Part shown: positions 1 to 11,243 of the stretch, piece by piece
Numbering within the stretch: the stretch's first letter is position 1
Layout: each line of letters begins with the position of its first letter
Assembly: GCA_021018995.1 (NCBI GenBank)
Contig: CM037584.1
Location: forward strand, 144,043,317-144,107,316
From: Chloranthus sessilifolius
Lineage: Eukaryota > Streptophyta > Magnoliopsida > Chloranthales > Chloranthaceae
DNA length: 64,000 bases
Reading direction: 5' to 3'
The notes under the pieces: generated by a model
The model's input: only the letters and a program-made list of their open reading frames with translations
Told to the model about the DNA's origin: nothing
The model's database searches: none
Position numbers and translations under genes: made by a program

Positions 1-963
1 GCACCTCGAGAAGTGTGTCTGAGCCTTGGGAAATTCCCAAAAGGTCCTTGTGTTAAAACTAAGAAGTGGGGAGCCCATGCTTCGTGGGGCTGGCATATGC
101 ATTAATTCATTCGCGCAATTACAGAGCCTTCGCAGAGTAGCCTCTGGTTGGTGGGAAGTGCTCACTCGTACAATAAATCTTCAGTTAATCGCCCAGTTCC
201 TTTGCGCTGCAATGCTGTCGTGGGGATGATCTGAAGTGCCAAGACTTCTCGCACAGTAGAGCTCCAGAAGCTCTCTCTCGTTGAGTACTCGCGCAGTTAT
301 GCTCCTGCGCTTGCGTAGTAACTGGTTTGGCTTCAGAGTGCGCGAGATCTGGCGAAGAGAATTCTAGGCGTCTCTCTCTTCCAGACCTATGCAAGAACTC
401 CACGAGGTAACATTTTGTTCAGTATACATATGGACTCGCTATGTTTTGCATGAGGCTTCTTTTAGGCTTGATCTCCACGAGAACTTTGTAATCATAAATT
501 CTGAGGATTTAAAACCATGAGATCTTCGCGATGTCTTTACAACTCTCCTCTTGACTACACGCCCCATCTACGCGAGGGCATCTTCCACTGTGTCCTTAGC
601 TTCGCGAGGAAGCTCCTCAACTCTGCGAGATCTATCTTTTGATGCTCTAATGCATTGCATTTGTTGCTATTGCAGTTTCCTCCATTCTCAGCTAACTTCA
701 TCCATCTGCTAGACTTTGGTCAATGATGACCAGCAAGTGAGTCACCATGGTGAGCACTACCAAGGTGTTTCATTAGGCTTTGGCTCAACTGCCATCTTTA
801 CCTGTATTCTCTCTTCTTTGAACCAAAAAGCAGAGATTTTGTATTAAGCTGCACAAATTATTGCTAACTATAAAACACACTTAACAGATGATTATTAGTG
901 AGCTTCAAGGCCCAGCAAAGGCTAGGTTAAGAGGTGAAAAGTGGTACTTTTCAGTGAATAACA
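1..963 (-). repeat. 3' LTR of element A (partial, cut by window start)
   Basis: Direct repeat of 10281-11243. In element orientation it starts TGTTATTCACTG at 963 and continues past base 1; by comparison with the 5' LTR about 1.7 kb lies outside the window. It contains many copies of a degenerate 9-mer, CTCGCGCAG and its reverse complement CTGCGCGAG or CTCTGCGAG. Confidence 0.9.
90..640. repeat. CTCGCGCAG/CTCTGCGAG motif cluster in LTR A
   Basis: Degenerate 9-mers in both orientations: TTCGCGCAA, TTCGCAGAG, CTCGCACAG, CTCGCGCAG, GTGCGCGAG, CTTCGCGAT, CTACGCGAG, CTTCGCGAG and CTCTGCGAG. The same cluster is at 10405-10920 in the other LTR, and a related cluster lies in the spacer at 6020-6350. 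The element is otherwise AT-rich, so CG-containing words stand out. Confidence 0.7.
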
Positions 964-974
964 CACTCCTAAAC
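964..974 (-). promoter_or_regulatory. Polypurine tract of element A
   Basis: Minus strand reads GTTTAGGAGTG directly before the 3' LTR start TGTTATTC. Element B has GTTTGGGGGTG in the same place, and both follow GGACTAGCAAAG. This is the expected plus-strand priming site. Confidence 0.75.
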
Positions 975-1155
975 TTAATCTTTGCTAGTCCTAAGCAAAG
1001 AAATATATAAAACAACTACTCTAAGAATTTAAATACCACTTTCGTAGGAAGCACGGATACATTTAGCATATGTACCAAGCCTTTTAAACCCCTAGGTGAT
1101 CCCTAGTGGAGGAGTGAAGTCTCCTGAGGGTTTTCAGTGAAGATACCCACAAACT
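975..1155 (-). promoter_or_regulatory. Conserved noncoding block upstream of the PPT, shared with element B
   Basis: On the minus strand this segment closely matches 30175-30364 of element B. Shared words include CACTAGGGATCACCTAGGGG, CTACGAAAGTGG and GGACTAGCAAAG. A short stem AGGAG/CTCCT is kept in both while the loop differs (ACTTCA here, ACACAA in B). No open reading frame crosses it in either element. A cis role in reverse transcription, packaging or RNA 3' processing is inference. Confidence 0.75.
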
Positions 1156-2890
1156 TCTCAATAAAGCAGTTAACAGAGGTACAAAATTATCAAGTCAACT
1201 GTCAAGAAATAGAGCATCAGTTCACCTTTGATTCATCAAAATTATGAGGAATTTGAACATATGATATACACAGACATTTAATCATCACAACTTTTACATA
1301 AATGCATATCATTTCCAATTAGCTCACAGCAAGGGAAAACATCACATGTAGGTCAGTACTGAGCTCATCATTAATTCAAAAATTAAGTTATAGGCCATGC
1401 CCAATACATTCAACATCAGACCCAATGCTCACCAGGGCATACTCTCACAAGGAACTTTGAGGGTTTCCATTTTCTCTCAAGCTTAAGAGTAGTTATAGGC
1501 CCTAAATGGGTCAGTAAGCGTGAGCATAGGCAAAGCACCTAAGTTCTGACATCATTGGCTAATCCTCACCATAGATTGGACAACTCTTTATCTCTGCATG
1601 ACAGCTCATTCAACTTTGGATCACAGGATCTTTGACTGGGTTGTAATGTGACTTATGGGATAGGTTGTAAAGAATGGAAGGTTGAAAAGCGATTCAAAAT
1701 TGACAAATCAGTAGGTGAAGGAGGTGATTCATGACTTCACCTTCTTTAGTTCAGCATCTTTCATTTTCTTTAAAATTCTTCAGACTTGAGGTGGCCAACT
1801 TCTCTTGTTTTCGATTTTTCCAATGAACTTTTCCTATTGACTCCTCTCTTATTCCTCTTCATTATTAATATTTTTTCTTTCTTTTGGATGTATTTTCCTT
1901 TTTGTTTTTGTTTTTATGACTTGCCACCTCTCTCCTCGGCTTCTATATTGCTAAGCTTTTGGTCTCTCTTCTCTTTTCACCCAATGTTGACTTTATCTTG
2001 TCCATCTTCAGCTCCTTCTCCTTTACCTTCTGATTTCTCAGAGTGAGGGTAAGTTTGAATCGGGTCCATAGGTTCGGGTACAAGTACTCAGGTGTATTTT
2101 AAAGAAAATTAGAAATTAAGGCTCAAAAGGTGTGTGCACAAGGGCAGTTGATTAGGGTTGGTCTGTTTGAGCTCAAACTGTCCAAGAGAAGGCCTTGATC
2201 ATTTCCTAAGTATCATGAGTACTATCAATTATTTCAACTTTGAGGTGCCTAACTTCTAGTGAGGGTATTGACTCAGTCAGTCCTTAGAGCTAGAAGAATT
2301 GCCTCAGTCACTCCTCAAAAAAAGGAAAAAAAAATTATAGGTCCAAATCTCACTAGTTATGGTCTTCCATTGAGCTGTTAGACATGTTCTTGCCTTTTCT
2401 CTCATTAGTGATTCGCTAAGTGCTGATATAAGTGAGTTTTCTTGGTGTTTACATCATGGAAATGCTAAAATTTAAAATCTTGTAATACTTAAAGGTCTGC
2501 AAAATTTTTTAAATTTCCCATTTTTTTATGATACTTAAGTGAACATGGCTCCATTTCTATACTACTCGCTTGATTTCTGCTGCACTTAGGTTAACTATTT
2601 CACTGGCAGGTCCTGCCACACCCCTAAACCTATGAGGAGCAGTGTCCTCACTGATTCAAAGTTAGATGTGGATGTGCAACAGATTTAAAATAGAAATATT
2701 AAAAGAAAAGAAAGTACACCAGGAAACAGACAACACAAACAAATAAAAATACAGAAGGACAATGAAGGAAACATTTTATAACAAAAAGAAATCTCTATTA
2801 TAACAGCAACAATATGTACATTGTAAGGGAAAGTAAACTATAAGATTACACACTACTTCCTAACTAAATACATGTGCAACAATTAATCAT
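1156..2890 (-). other. 3' untranslated region of element A
   Basis: Noncoding stretch between the accessory ORF stop and the conserved pre-PPT block. It is AT-rich with a T/C-rich patch at 1790-2040; the open frame there is low-complexity hydrophobic sequence with no family resemblance. I see no gene in it. Confidence 0.6.
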
Positions 2891-5636
2891 TTAATTATCT
2901 GTTGGTCTGTCCTTAATTTTTACTCCTTTCTCTTTAGCTGTATCTTTCTTCACAGCAGCAGGTTCCTGAGCAGGACCAGCAGTGGTGGCAGTTACTCCCC
3001 CAGTTAATTGAGCAAGTTGTCGTTCCAGGATTTCAGCCTTTTATTCTTCCAACTCAGTTCTGGCTGCAAAGAGCTCCCTGATTTCCTTTGATGTAGCCAA
3101 CCTTTTCTCCAATCCATCAGCCCTTAGCTTTTCTGTTACAATAGTCATCCTCTCTTGTTCAGCAATCAGTTTTGCTTGTATAGCCATACGCTCTTAGGCA
3201 TCATATAGACGTAACATTCTTTTCCAGTCCTTAGCTATGTTCTTCAGCTACATTTCGGTAACTAATTTCATGAAATGGATCCATGCTTCATAGGGCATCC
3301 GGATTGATGTTCTAATAACAGCCATCCCTCGAATGACATCCTTTTTTAGGTAAGGATTGGATTTTATCGCATGAAGGAGGGCGGAGTATGGAGGGATGGA
3401 GAAAAAAGAGGCATGAGCCAAGGACTGATCCTCACATGAAGAAGGGCCAGCCAGAAATGAGGAGGGGGAGGGGTGTGGTATGTCAGATTGGGGCTCAGGT
3501 TGGGGCTCAGGTTCAGGTTCTGTTTGGATCGACCTGAAAGAGGTGGGTAAGAGGTCATCCACATCTGTCGCAGCATTAGAGGTAGCTACAACTGGTGGGA
3601 GATCTGGGATAAGTTCAGGGTCTGTTTGGGTAATGGCTTCAGTGAAGGTAGGGAGGGGTGTGGGTATAGCTGAAGATAAAGATTGGGGGAAGAGGGGTGG
3701 AGTAGGGGAAGGTGGGGAGGTAGGGATAGTTGGTGAATGCGGTGGTTGGGGTAAAGTGGCTAAGGTTGCTTGAATGGCTTGTAGGCTGGTCTCTAGGTAG
3801 GCCTGGTTTTGGAGAGTGGAGGTTATGGAGCGAATATAAGTCTCAAGAGAGGCTTGGGTTTGGGTATTGGCCAACGTTTGGGACTGGAGGGGGAGTAGGA
3901 GGTGCAGGATTTGGGATAATAGGTCAGGTATGGTAGTGGTAGTGAGTTGGATAGGGGGAAGTGGGTTGATGAGTGAAGGTAGTGGCCTGGGGTGGTGTCT
4001 GATTTGGTGGGGTGAAGTGTGGAGGGTGAGGTGAGTCTGGGAGGGGTATATTCTAGGTTGATGTCTCCTAGAATAGTTGACATCATGCTAAAAAATTCCT
4101 CTCTTGTAAATGGGGCATGGTCATGGGATAATGGAATGGATTGGTCTAGGGGTTCACATGTGATAGGTACAAAGGGTGGGGTTTCAAAGGTATGGGCTTC
4201 AGGTTCATAGGGTGTGGGTATAGTGTCTGGAATGGTGGGGGTTTCAGGGATTGGAATTGTTTGGGAGATATAGGTGGGCTGGGGTCCAGTGGGGGTTTTG
4301 GTAGTTCTTCTTCTCTTCTGGTATGGGTCTTGACAGGTGGGCTAGTGTGGGCTAGAAACATAGGTAAGGGTGCAGACATGGGTAGGGTGTCAGTGGATAT
4401 GGTGGTTGGTGGTGAAATTGAGGTGGCTAAGGCTGGGGTGATTGGGCCTGGCATGGAGGTAGAGGGAATGGCTAGGGAGGTGATGATTGTGCTAGCTGGC
4501 ACATGTGAGGTGGAGGATGCAGTAGCAGCTGCAGCTTCATGAATGGTGGGGGCTGCTTCTCTCACTAACTCCTCCCTCTTCTTTTTCTTCTTCTCCATCA
4601 TGGTGCCACTGATTCCCCACTCTTTTTGGGGTTCAGGGCCACAGTCTCCTCCTCCCTTTTAAAGGGATATTTCCCCACTTCAACAATGCAGTAATCAATC
4701 TATAGTAGGGAAGCGCATGAGGTTTCTTTATTATTTTCACCTTCTCACATAAGTCTTTAATCCCCTCAAAAACTAATTTGGCTATATCTAAGTAGTGGTT
4801 TCTGTGAAATGAGAAGAGGGCATCAGCTATGGGGTACCTCCTCTTTTGCTCATGTCCAGAGTAATACACATTTTTCCTCAACACTACATCCATGAGTCTG
4901 AGGTTGGGGTGCAGATCCCTCTTCCTAATTGAGTCACCTGAGACAGTGATCCCTCCAGTTAAATCTCTGGCTATCTCAATAATAGTGGCAGTCAAAGGAG
5001 GACCCAAGCCACACTCAGGGCTATACCTGGCTAGTATCCCCAATATTTTTATAATGTCCGCCAATCAATACCTAGTTGATCAGCATCTCACAGTCATCAA
5101 TCAATACCAGCAGTGCTGGGTTCCCATCATCACCAATTTTCAATCTCATATTCTGATAAAACAATCTCACCAATCTTGGGAAAACCAACATCATCGAGCC
5201 TCAATAAGGGCAGCAGAGATGCCTTGGTCAAATATTCAATGGAGGCAGAGGTCTCTGGTAGCTCCTCAAAATAGGCTTTGTCAAAAATGGTTTCAGCCTC
5301 CAGCTTGATTGCTTGCACAAAGTCAGAAGGGACCCTGAGGTATTTAGTAGTCCCTTCCTCCTCTGCCTCAGGGGCCACAGCTTTTCCCTTTTTCTATTTC
5401 TTCTTTGATTTTTTAGGGCTCTTAGCAGGTGGGTGTTCTCTAGTCCTCTTCTTTGGGACAGATTTCTTCTTAGCTTGTGGAACTTGGGGCTCAACAACAG
5501 GTGTGGACACCTCAGAGGTCTCCAATGTGGAGGCCTCTACAATCCTTGCAAATTTTCTAATGGCTGCAGGGCTGCCACTAGCAGACGGGTTCAACATTAC
5601 AGCTAATGTATCTATGAACTTCGAACCCGTGGCCAT
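2891..5636 (-). pseudogene. Accessory ORF of element A (Transposase_32-like plant transposon protein), broken
   Basis: A long coding region of about 915 codons in element orientation, starting at an ATG in good context (CCCATGGCC). Order: a short N-terminus; a very basic segment near residues 55-80 (KKKSVPKKRTREHPP then KSPKKSKKK), a likely nuclear signal; a globular core at 5064-4633 with LVFEGIKD and LPYYRLITALL, matching VVFEGI and IPYASLV in C and VVIEGI and IPYARLIT in E; a second basic patch (MMEKKKKKREE); a long Pro/Ser/Thr-rich linker (4550-3400); and a C-terminal helical, probably coiled-coil region with many K/E/Q. It sits where Athila elements carry their env-like ORF. Several in-frame stops replace probable Gln codons and at least two frameshifts are present, so this copy is dead. 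The function of the family is unknown to me. Confidence 0.75.
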
Positions 5637-5699
5637 GGGTGTTCACTTATCAAAATTACGGCTCACCACTCTTAGAAAATGCATATCATACTAAGTAGG

Positions 5700-6790
5700 C
5701 ACAGAAGCTCCAAACTTATGCCCTTCTTCTCTCTAATAAATAAATCAATCACAACACAGAGAGAGAAATGGAGATCATTTAAGAGCTACGGTTCCACCTA
5801 AAAATGTACACAGTGGCTCAAATCTCCCCAAACCTTGTTCGAAGTGACCAGAAGTAGCTGGGGAACAAAATGGTGACAGAAAAATTCCTGAGGTGGTGTG
5901 GCTTAAAAAGGAGAGAAGAAAGAAGAAAAAGGGGATTTCAGTTTTGGTGTTGGGAATCTAGGCCAGATAGATGAAATGAAGAAAATGAGGGGTTTCACTG
6001 AGTTTATAGAGTAAATCCTACGGTTCGTAGAGTCTGCAACAGGAGCTCGCAGAGTAGAATTCTCGCACAGTTGGCATTTAATTTCGTGAGACGTTCTGTC
6101 GCGCAGAAGAACAAATTGCCTCATATTGAAATTCGCGGAGCTGAATCAATGGCTTTGGTGCGCAAGAGCTATTATCTTTCAGAATTATTACCTCGCGTAG
6201 CAGTCGCGCAGAACACCACATATGGCACACTTTTATGCTCAAAAAGTAACTCTGCGAGATACTTTTACAGCCATTGCTTAGCTGTTTTAGCGTGTGAGCA
6301 AGCTAAGAGATGGCTCACGCAGTAGATTTCAATCTTCTAGATCTGCGAGTCAGCATTTCTTCACAACCTGTACTCTGTTAGCTCAGTGCAGCACATTGGT
6401 TAGTGCATCCATGCTGTTGTGTACCCAACCACTGTGCATGAGCACCAACCCTCAAACAGGTACTTCATTTCAACCATGAAAAATATATGCCTATTTTCAA
6501 TCATCAGTTCATCAATATTGAAGAATACTACAAATAGTTTTTCAGCTCAACTTCATGCTAATTATGATAAGGGCACCTCAACCATTCATCAACAAACATA
6601 CACAGCAAATTCAAATGACACATATGCACATGTATTCAATCATAAAATGCAAGCACAGATAAAGCAACATAAGCAATTCAACAACACTCTAAAAACACAA
6701 CTGACAGATTTCTAAAGAACACAAAACAAAACAACATTTTTATATATATGATACACTTATTACCAACCTTTTGATCACTGAGCACTCGCT
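5700..6790. other. Spacer between gag and accessory ORF of element A, replacing pol
   Basis: This 1.1 kb lies where protease to integrase should be. I can read no RT (xDD), RNase H or integrase motif on either strand. It holds a cluster of CTCGCGCAG-like 9-mers (6020-6350) and AT-rich filler. Pol has been deleted, or this is a non-autonomous derivative. Confidence 0.65.
6020..6350. repeat. CTCGCGCAG/CTCTGCGAG motif cluster upstream of accessory ORF A
   Basis: About ten 9-mers in 330 bp in both orientations: CTCGCAGAG, CTCGCACAG, GTCGCGCAG (twice), TTCGCGGAG, CTCGCGTAG, CTCTGCGAG, CTCACGCAG and ATCTGCGAG among them. It is the same degenerate word as in the LTR of this element (90-640, 10405-10920), located a few hundred bases 5' of the accessory ORF start. 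Confidence 0.7.
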
Positions 6791-8133
6791 TCCACCTAAG
6801 TAGAGGATGCATCACCAATCATATACTGACCTTTTGGATTTATCAGGGGCTAACTAGGCAATTTTCCTTCCTCCCTTCTGTTCAAAGCATTACAAATTTA
6901 ACCTAACTATTCCTCAATCTTCTTGATGCTCTGTCCATGAGAATTAATAGTCTGTACTAGGCTCCCCATGTTTTGCATTGAAGCCAGTATCTGCTCTTCA
7001 AATGAAGAGGATTTAGGCTGTTGTGGGGGCAGGACCAACTAGTTAGACTGTGGGGCAGGTAACAGAAAATTTTGCCTCAGTGGGTAACCTTGATTAAATT
7101 GGTGTTGGGGTTTGTAAGGAGCTACCATTTACTATTGCTGGGGTTGAGGATATGAATCTTATCTCCACCTCAGATTTTGGTGGTTACTCCAAGAATACCT
7201 AGCAGGTTTCTGCCCAAAAGTTTGAGCAGCATTGGCATGCTCCATAACAAAATTCGAAAACTGGTTGGCAGATGGACAATTATTAATAGAATGTGTGGGA
7301 GATTGGCATATCAAACATGCCTCCTCCACCTGTGAAACCATCCGGGATTGCATCACATTCAGCAATTTGTTAAAATTTAAGCTCAGGTTGTCCACCTTCC
7401 TCTCCAGATCACCTTGCACCTTCATTTCATATACTCCACCTCTAGGGGTGACCTCTTTCACCATCTTAGCTGAAGTCTGACTGTCATTGCGTGACAGAGA
7501 CTCATGCTGCATGGAATTTTCCCCTATTATGTCAAACAGCTCCCAAGGTTCCTCAGTTGTCTTGTGGAGGTAGCTACCACCACAGGAAGCATTCACCATA
7601 TCCCTGCTCTTGGAATTAATTCCTTGATAAAATACTTGGACAAGCTACCACATTGGAATTTAGTGGTGGGGGCATTATTTCAACATCTCCTGGAATCTTT
7701 CTCAAGCTTCATAAAAATTTTCAGTTGAGGACTGAGTGAATGATAAAATATTTGTCCTCATCTAGCTAGTTTTGTTCATGGGAAAGAACTTGGCTAGGAA
7801 TTTGGTTTGAGGGTCACTCCATGACTGTATGCTATTTGCTGGGAGCTTTGATAGCCATGTGCTGGCTTTGTCCTTTAGTGAAAAAGGAATGAGTCTCAGT
7901 TTAGTGGCCTCAGGTCCCAAGCCAACAATCTTGAAAGTAGTGCAAAGTGCTAAAAATTGGTCGATATGCTTATAGGGATCTTCTTGACAAATCCCATGAA
8001 ACGAAGGCAGTATATTGATGGTGGAGGATTTAATCTCATAATTCCCTTCAACAGAGGGGAATTGAATGCAGAAGGGAGAGGTGTACTCCCCAGGTGCATC
8101 GTACTCCTTTAATGTTCTCTGCCTCTCAGCCAT
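6790..8133 (-). pseudogene. gag: gag of element A (Athila-like), broken
   Basis: Reads from 8133 leftwards as a retrotransposon gag. The N-terminal half has the capsid-like sequence seen in Athila gag (FHGICQEDPYKHIDQFL, then KLRLIPFSLKDKASTWL), parallel to FHGLANENPHVHLNEF and KLRLFPFSLRDKAKTWF in element B. A zinc knuckle follows (CLICQSPTHSINNC, CX2CX4HX4C). The tail has NRREEGKLPS, identical to the corresponding tail of B. Frameshift near 7760 and several stops, many at Trp or Gln positions, inactivate it. It forms particles and binds RNA in working elements. Confidence 0.85.
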
Positions 8134-8569
8134 GATAGCTGGTTCAGTTTCAACAGTAGGGCCCTGTGTGGTGTGTCTAGGTCAGAGGATCCTTTCAACC
8201 TCTAGATTTGAAGGTTATAACTTAGGGTTTAAGGACCTTCTACCATGCATATACGCACACCCACAGTAAGTACAGAGAATGCTCACAAGCACACTCAAAA
8301 GAATTTCAAACTAAAATTAACAACTACCTAAATTTACACCAAACAAATAACGGGGAATTAAACATAAATGGATTGAGATTTAGGGGAAAGGAAGTGCAAA
8401 TAGAGCTAGCTACACTCCAGCTGCAACTCTAGCTTTTCCCTTCTTCTGCTATCCATTTCTACAAAATTTCATAAAGAATCAGTAGTACTTTATTCTAGAT
8501 TAGGCACAGCTATAAGGAATTTGGAAGTCTAAATTATAGTACAACTCAGGTCTACTAAAAATATCAATC
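8134..8569 (-). other. 5' leader of element A between PBS and gag
   Basis: Noncoding stretch of about 430 bp between the primer binding site and the gag start. No gene is seen; it would hold any packaging signal. Confidence 0.6.
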
Positions 8570-8587
8570 TCCTCGGCAACGGCGCCA
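8570..8587 (-). promoter_or_regulatory. Primer binding site of element A (tRNA-Asp type)
   Basis: The minus strand reads TGGCGCCGTTGCCGAGGA, complementary, apart from one or two positions, to the 3' end of plant tRNA-Asp(GUC), the usual Athila/Tat primer. It lies 9 bases downstream of the inferred LTR end. Confidence 0.85.
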
Positions 8588-8596
8588 AAAACATAT

Positions 8597-11243
8597 TGCA
8601 GACTCTTCGCTCTAGTGTGCTGATTATTGTGTGGTGAGAGCAAATTAAAATCAAAGTAAAATAAAAGAATGGATTTAGCAAAGCTAAAATAATCCTAGAC
8701 CTGCAAGATATAGGGTCCATTGTAGCAAGTTTTGATAAGATTTTGTCCCACAGAGAAATTTATCTAGAACCCAAAATGGGCTATAATAGTAGGCCTCCAG
8801 ATCTGGCTAACAGATCTTGCAATCCTAAAGAAAGGGAGTTGGGTGTCACGACTACACTAAATTAACCCTAACAAAAGATAAATAAAATATAGCCCTATCC
8901 TAAATAAAGGGTTAAGAAGAAGATGGTGATGGTGTGTGTCAAAATAAAATATAAAAAATGGTGAGAAGTAAGTAGGTTAAACCAGAGTTAAAGCAATCAT
9001 GTAACTCAAATTTAGTCTGTCTCTGCAGTGTTCCTTGCTAAGACGTTATCAAAAGCCTCAATAAGGTAGAAATATCAAACTTAACCCATGCTATTTGGGG
9101 TGCTCTTAAGGCTATAGGCTATCCACTCGAATGGCCACAACCTATCTTATAGAATCTGTCAAATCACATTAATCAAGCCAGAAATTGCTAATCTAATCCA
9201 GAGGAGTGGACTGATCATTTCCCCAACCACTAGACCAAATCAGGCCAAGAATATTATTGTAGCACTATATAATGCTAGTGCTACAAGCTCCCTAGATCTG
9301 CGCACAGATCTGGCTGACATCCATAGGTATTCCAACCTATAAAATCCTAAGTATTTTGCGAAGGCCAACGGCTCACTGTGCCCACAAAAAGGACCATGTA
9401 ACAGGTTAAATAAGGCTCTAGATTCAGCTGGTCATCACTATGAAAGGCCCATAATGATTCAGCCTCAAGCTGTAATTACTACAGAAAAATTAGATCTAAC
9501 ATCTGATATCGGTTAGGTAAAACAAAGGGGAGCCAGTTCCTGTACAAACCTCCTCACAAGGCTCTAGAAGCTCATGTGCAGGGGAGAAGAATTCTTCTCA
9601 AACATATGGCTAGACACCACCTTAGGGCTAAACTCTATCCACTCATCCCATTGGTCTATCCATACCACAAAGATCTGAAAAAGAACATATAAACTGCTGC
9701 AACCACCATGGTCCACAAGCCTCTGAGCTCCCTAGATCTCACTACAGATTTGGCTTTACTTTCCATGGGGCTATCAAACCAAGGAAAATCAGATGGTAAA
9801 CAATAGATCTACTGAAAACTAAATGGGCTAGTCTCGAATACAAGGATCCTATGGACATCTAAGGAAACCATAAGATCTTTAGATTCAAATAGTCATTAAA
9901 ATAGCAATCCATTAATAAAAGCAAAACTTATAATGAACTGCCTCTAGGTTACAGCCTGTACACAATTGCTCATCAAAAATCCCAATGTATACAAAACCTA
10001 TTATAAAACTGAAATAAAACTAAGCCTAGCTGCTTACCAGAGGATTAGCCTGCAAATGTTGGGCTAAGAGAGAAGAAAAATATGAAAAAGAGATGATCAA
10101 ACCCTAACCCTAGCCTGCTGGAGCTCTCAACCGACAGAGGATGAAGGAAGGATTGATGATTAAAGCTAAACTCTAAGTGTAGCTTATATACTCTGTCCAT
10201 AAGGCCTTGGCTCTAAAGAGATTAACCCTATTTTTTCTAGCAGACGTGGCACTATTACGACCCTTGAATGCCTTGAGATATGCACCTCGAGATCCATGCC
10301 TCGAGAAGTGTGCCCTAGCCTTGGGAAATTTTCAAAAGGTCCTTGTGTTAAAACTGAGAAGTGGGGAGTCTGTGCTTCGTGGGGCTGGCATATGCATTAA
10401 TTCATTCGCACAATTACAGAGCCTTCGCGAAGTAGCTTTTGGCTAGGAAGTGCTCACTCGCACAGGAAATCTTCAGTTAATCGCATAGTTCCTTTATACT
10501 GCAATGCTATCGTGGGGATGATCTGAAGTGCCTATACTTCTCGTGCAGTAGAGCTCCAAAAGCTCTCTCTCGCAGAGTCCTCGTGATTATGCTCCCTCGT
10601 AGTAGTAATGGTTCGACTTGAGTCGCTGAGATAGATGCGAAGAGAATTTCGCTCTCTCTTCCATGGCTATGCAAGAACTCTGCGAGGTAACATTTTGTTC
10701 AGTATACATATGGACTCGCTATGTTCCACATGCGGTTGCTTTAAGGCTTTATCTCAGCGAGAACTTCGCGATCACAAATTCTGAGGATTTTAAATCGCGA
10801 GATCTTTGCGATGTCTTTACAGCTCTCCTCTTAACTGCATGCCCCATCTGCATGAGGGCATCTTCCACTACATCCTTAGCTTCGCAAGGAAGCTCCTCAA
10901 CTCTGCAAGATCTGTCTTTTGATACTCTGATGTATTACACTTGCTGCTGTTGCAGTTTCCTCCATTCTCTGCTAACTTCATCTATCTGCTAGACTTTGGT
11001 CAATAATGATCAACAAGTGAGTCACCATGGTGAGTACTACTAAGGTGTTCCATTAGGCTTTGGCTCAGCTGTCGTCTTTGCATGTATTCTCTCTTCTTTG
11101 GACCAAAAAGTAGGGATTTTGTATTAAGCTGCACAGATTATTACTAACTACAAAACACACTTAACACACGATTATTAGTGAGCTTCAAGGCCCAACAAAG
11201 GCTATGTTAAGAGGTGAAAAGTGGTACTTTTCAGTGAATAACA
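8597..11243 (-). repeat. 5' LTR of element A
   Basis: About 2.65 kb. The outer terminus at 11243 (TGTTATTC on the minus strand) is set by the break in similarity with the other LTR; the inner terminus near 8597 (TGCA) is set by the adjacent PBS. It carries the second copy of the CTCGCGCAG motif cluster at 10405-10920. The part at 8597-10280 has no partner in the window because the other LTR is cut. Confidence 0.82.

Larger units (their letters stand above)
1..11243 (-). mobile_element. Element A: Athila-like LTR retrotransposon, internally deleted, partly outside window
   Basis: Sequence 1-963 repeats as 10281-11243 in the same orientation with scattered substitutions, so these are parts of two LTRs. 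Both copies end at CAGTGAATAACA; read on the minus strand the LTR starts TGTTATTC. A tRNA-Asp-type primer binding site lies at 8570-8587 and a polypurine tract at 964-974, which fixes the minus orientation. Element order is 5' LTR (8597-11243), PBS, gag (8133-6790), spacer, accessory ORF (5636-2891), 3' UTR, PPT, 3' LTR (963 leftwards off the window). No protease, RT, RNase H or integrase can be seen between gag and the accessory ORF, so it would need enzymes in trans. The gag matches that of Athila-like element B. It lies in element F, whose sequence resumes at 11244; the target duplication cannot be checked. Confidence 0.88.

Noticed and set aside
1786..2046. Hydrophobic 86-codon open frame
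   Set aside because: Arises from a T/C-rich tract in the 3' UTR of element A; would resemble a membrane protein for compositional reasons.
3480..4542. Gly/Val-rich open frames on the plus strand
   Set aside because: Antisense shadow of the Pro/Ser/Thr-rich linker of accessory ORF A.
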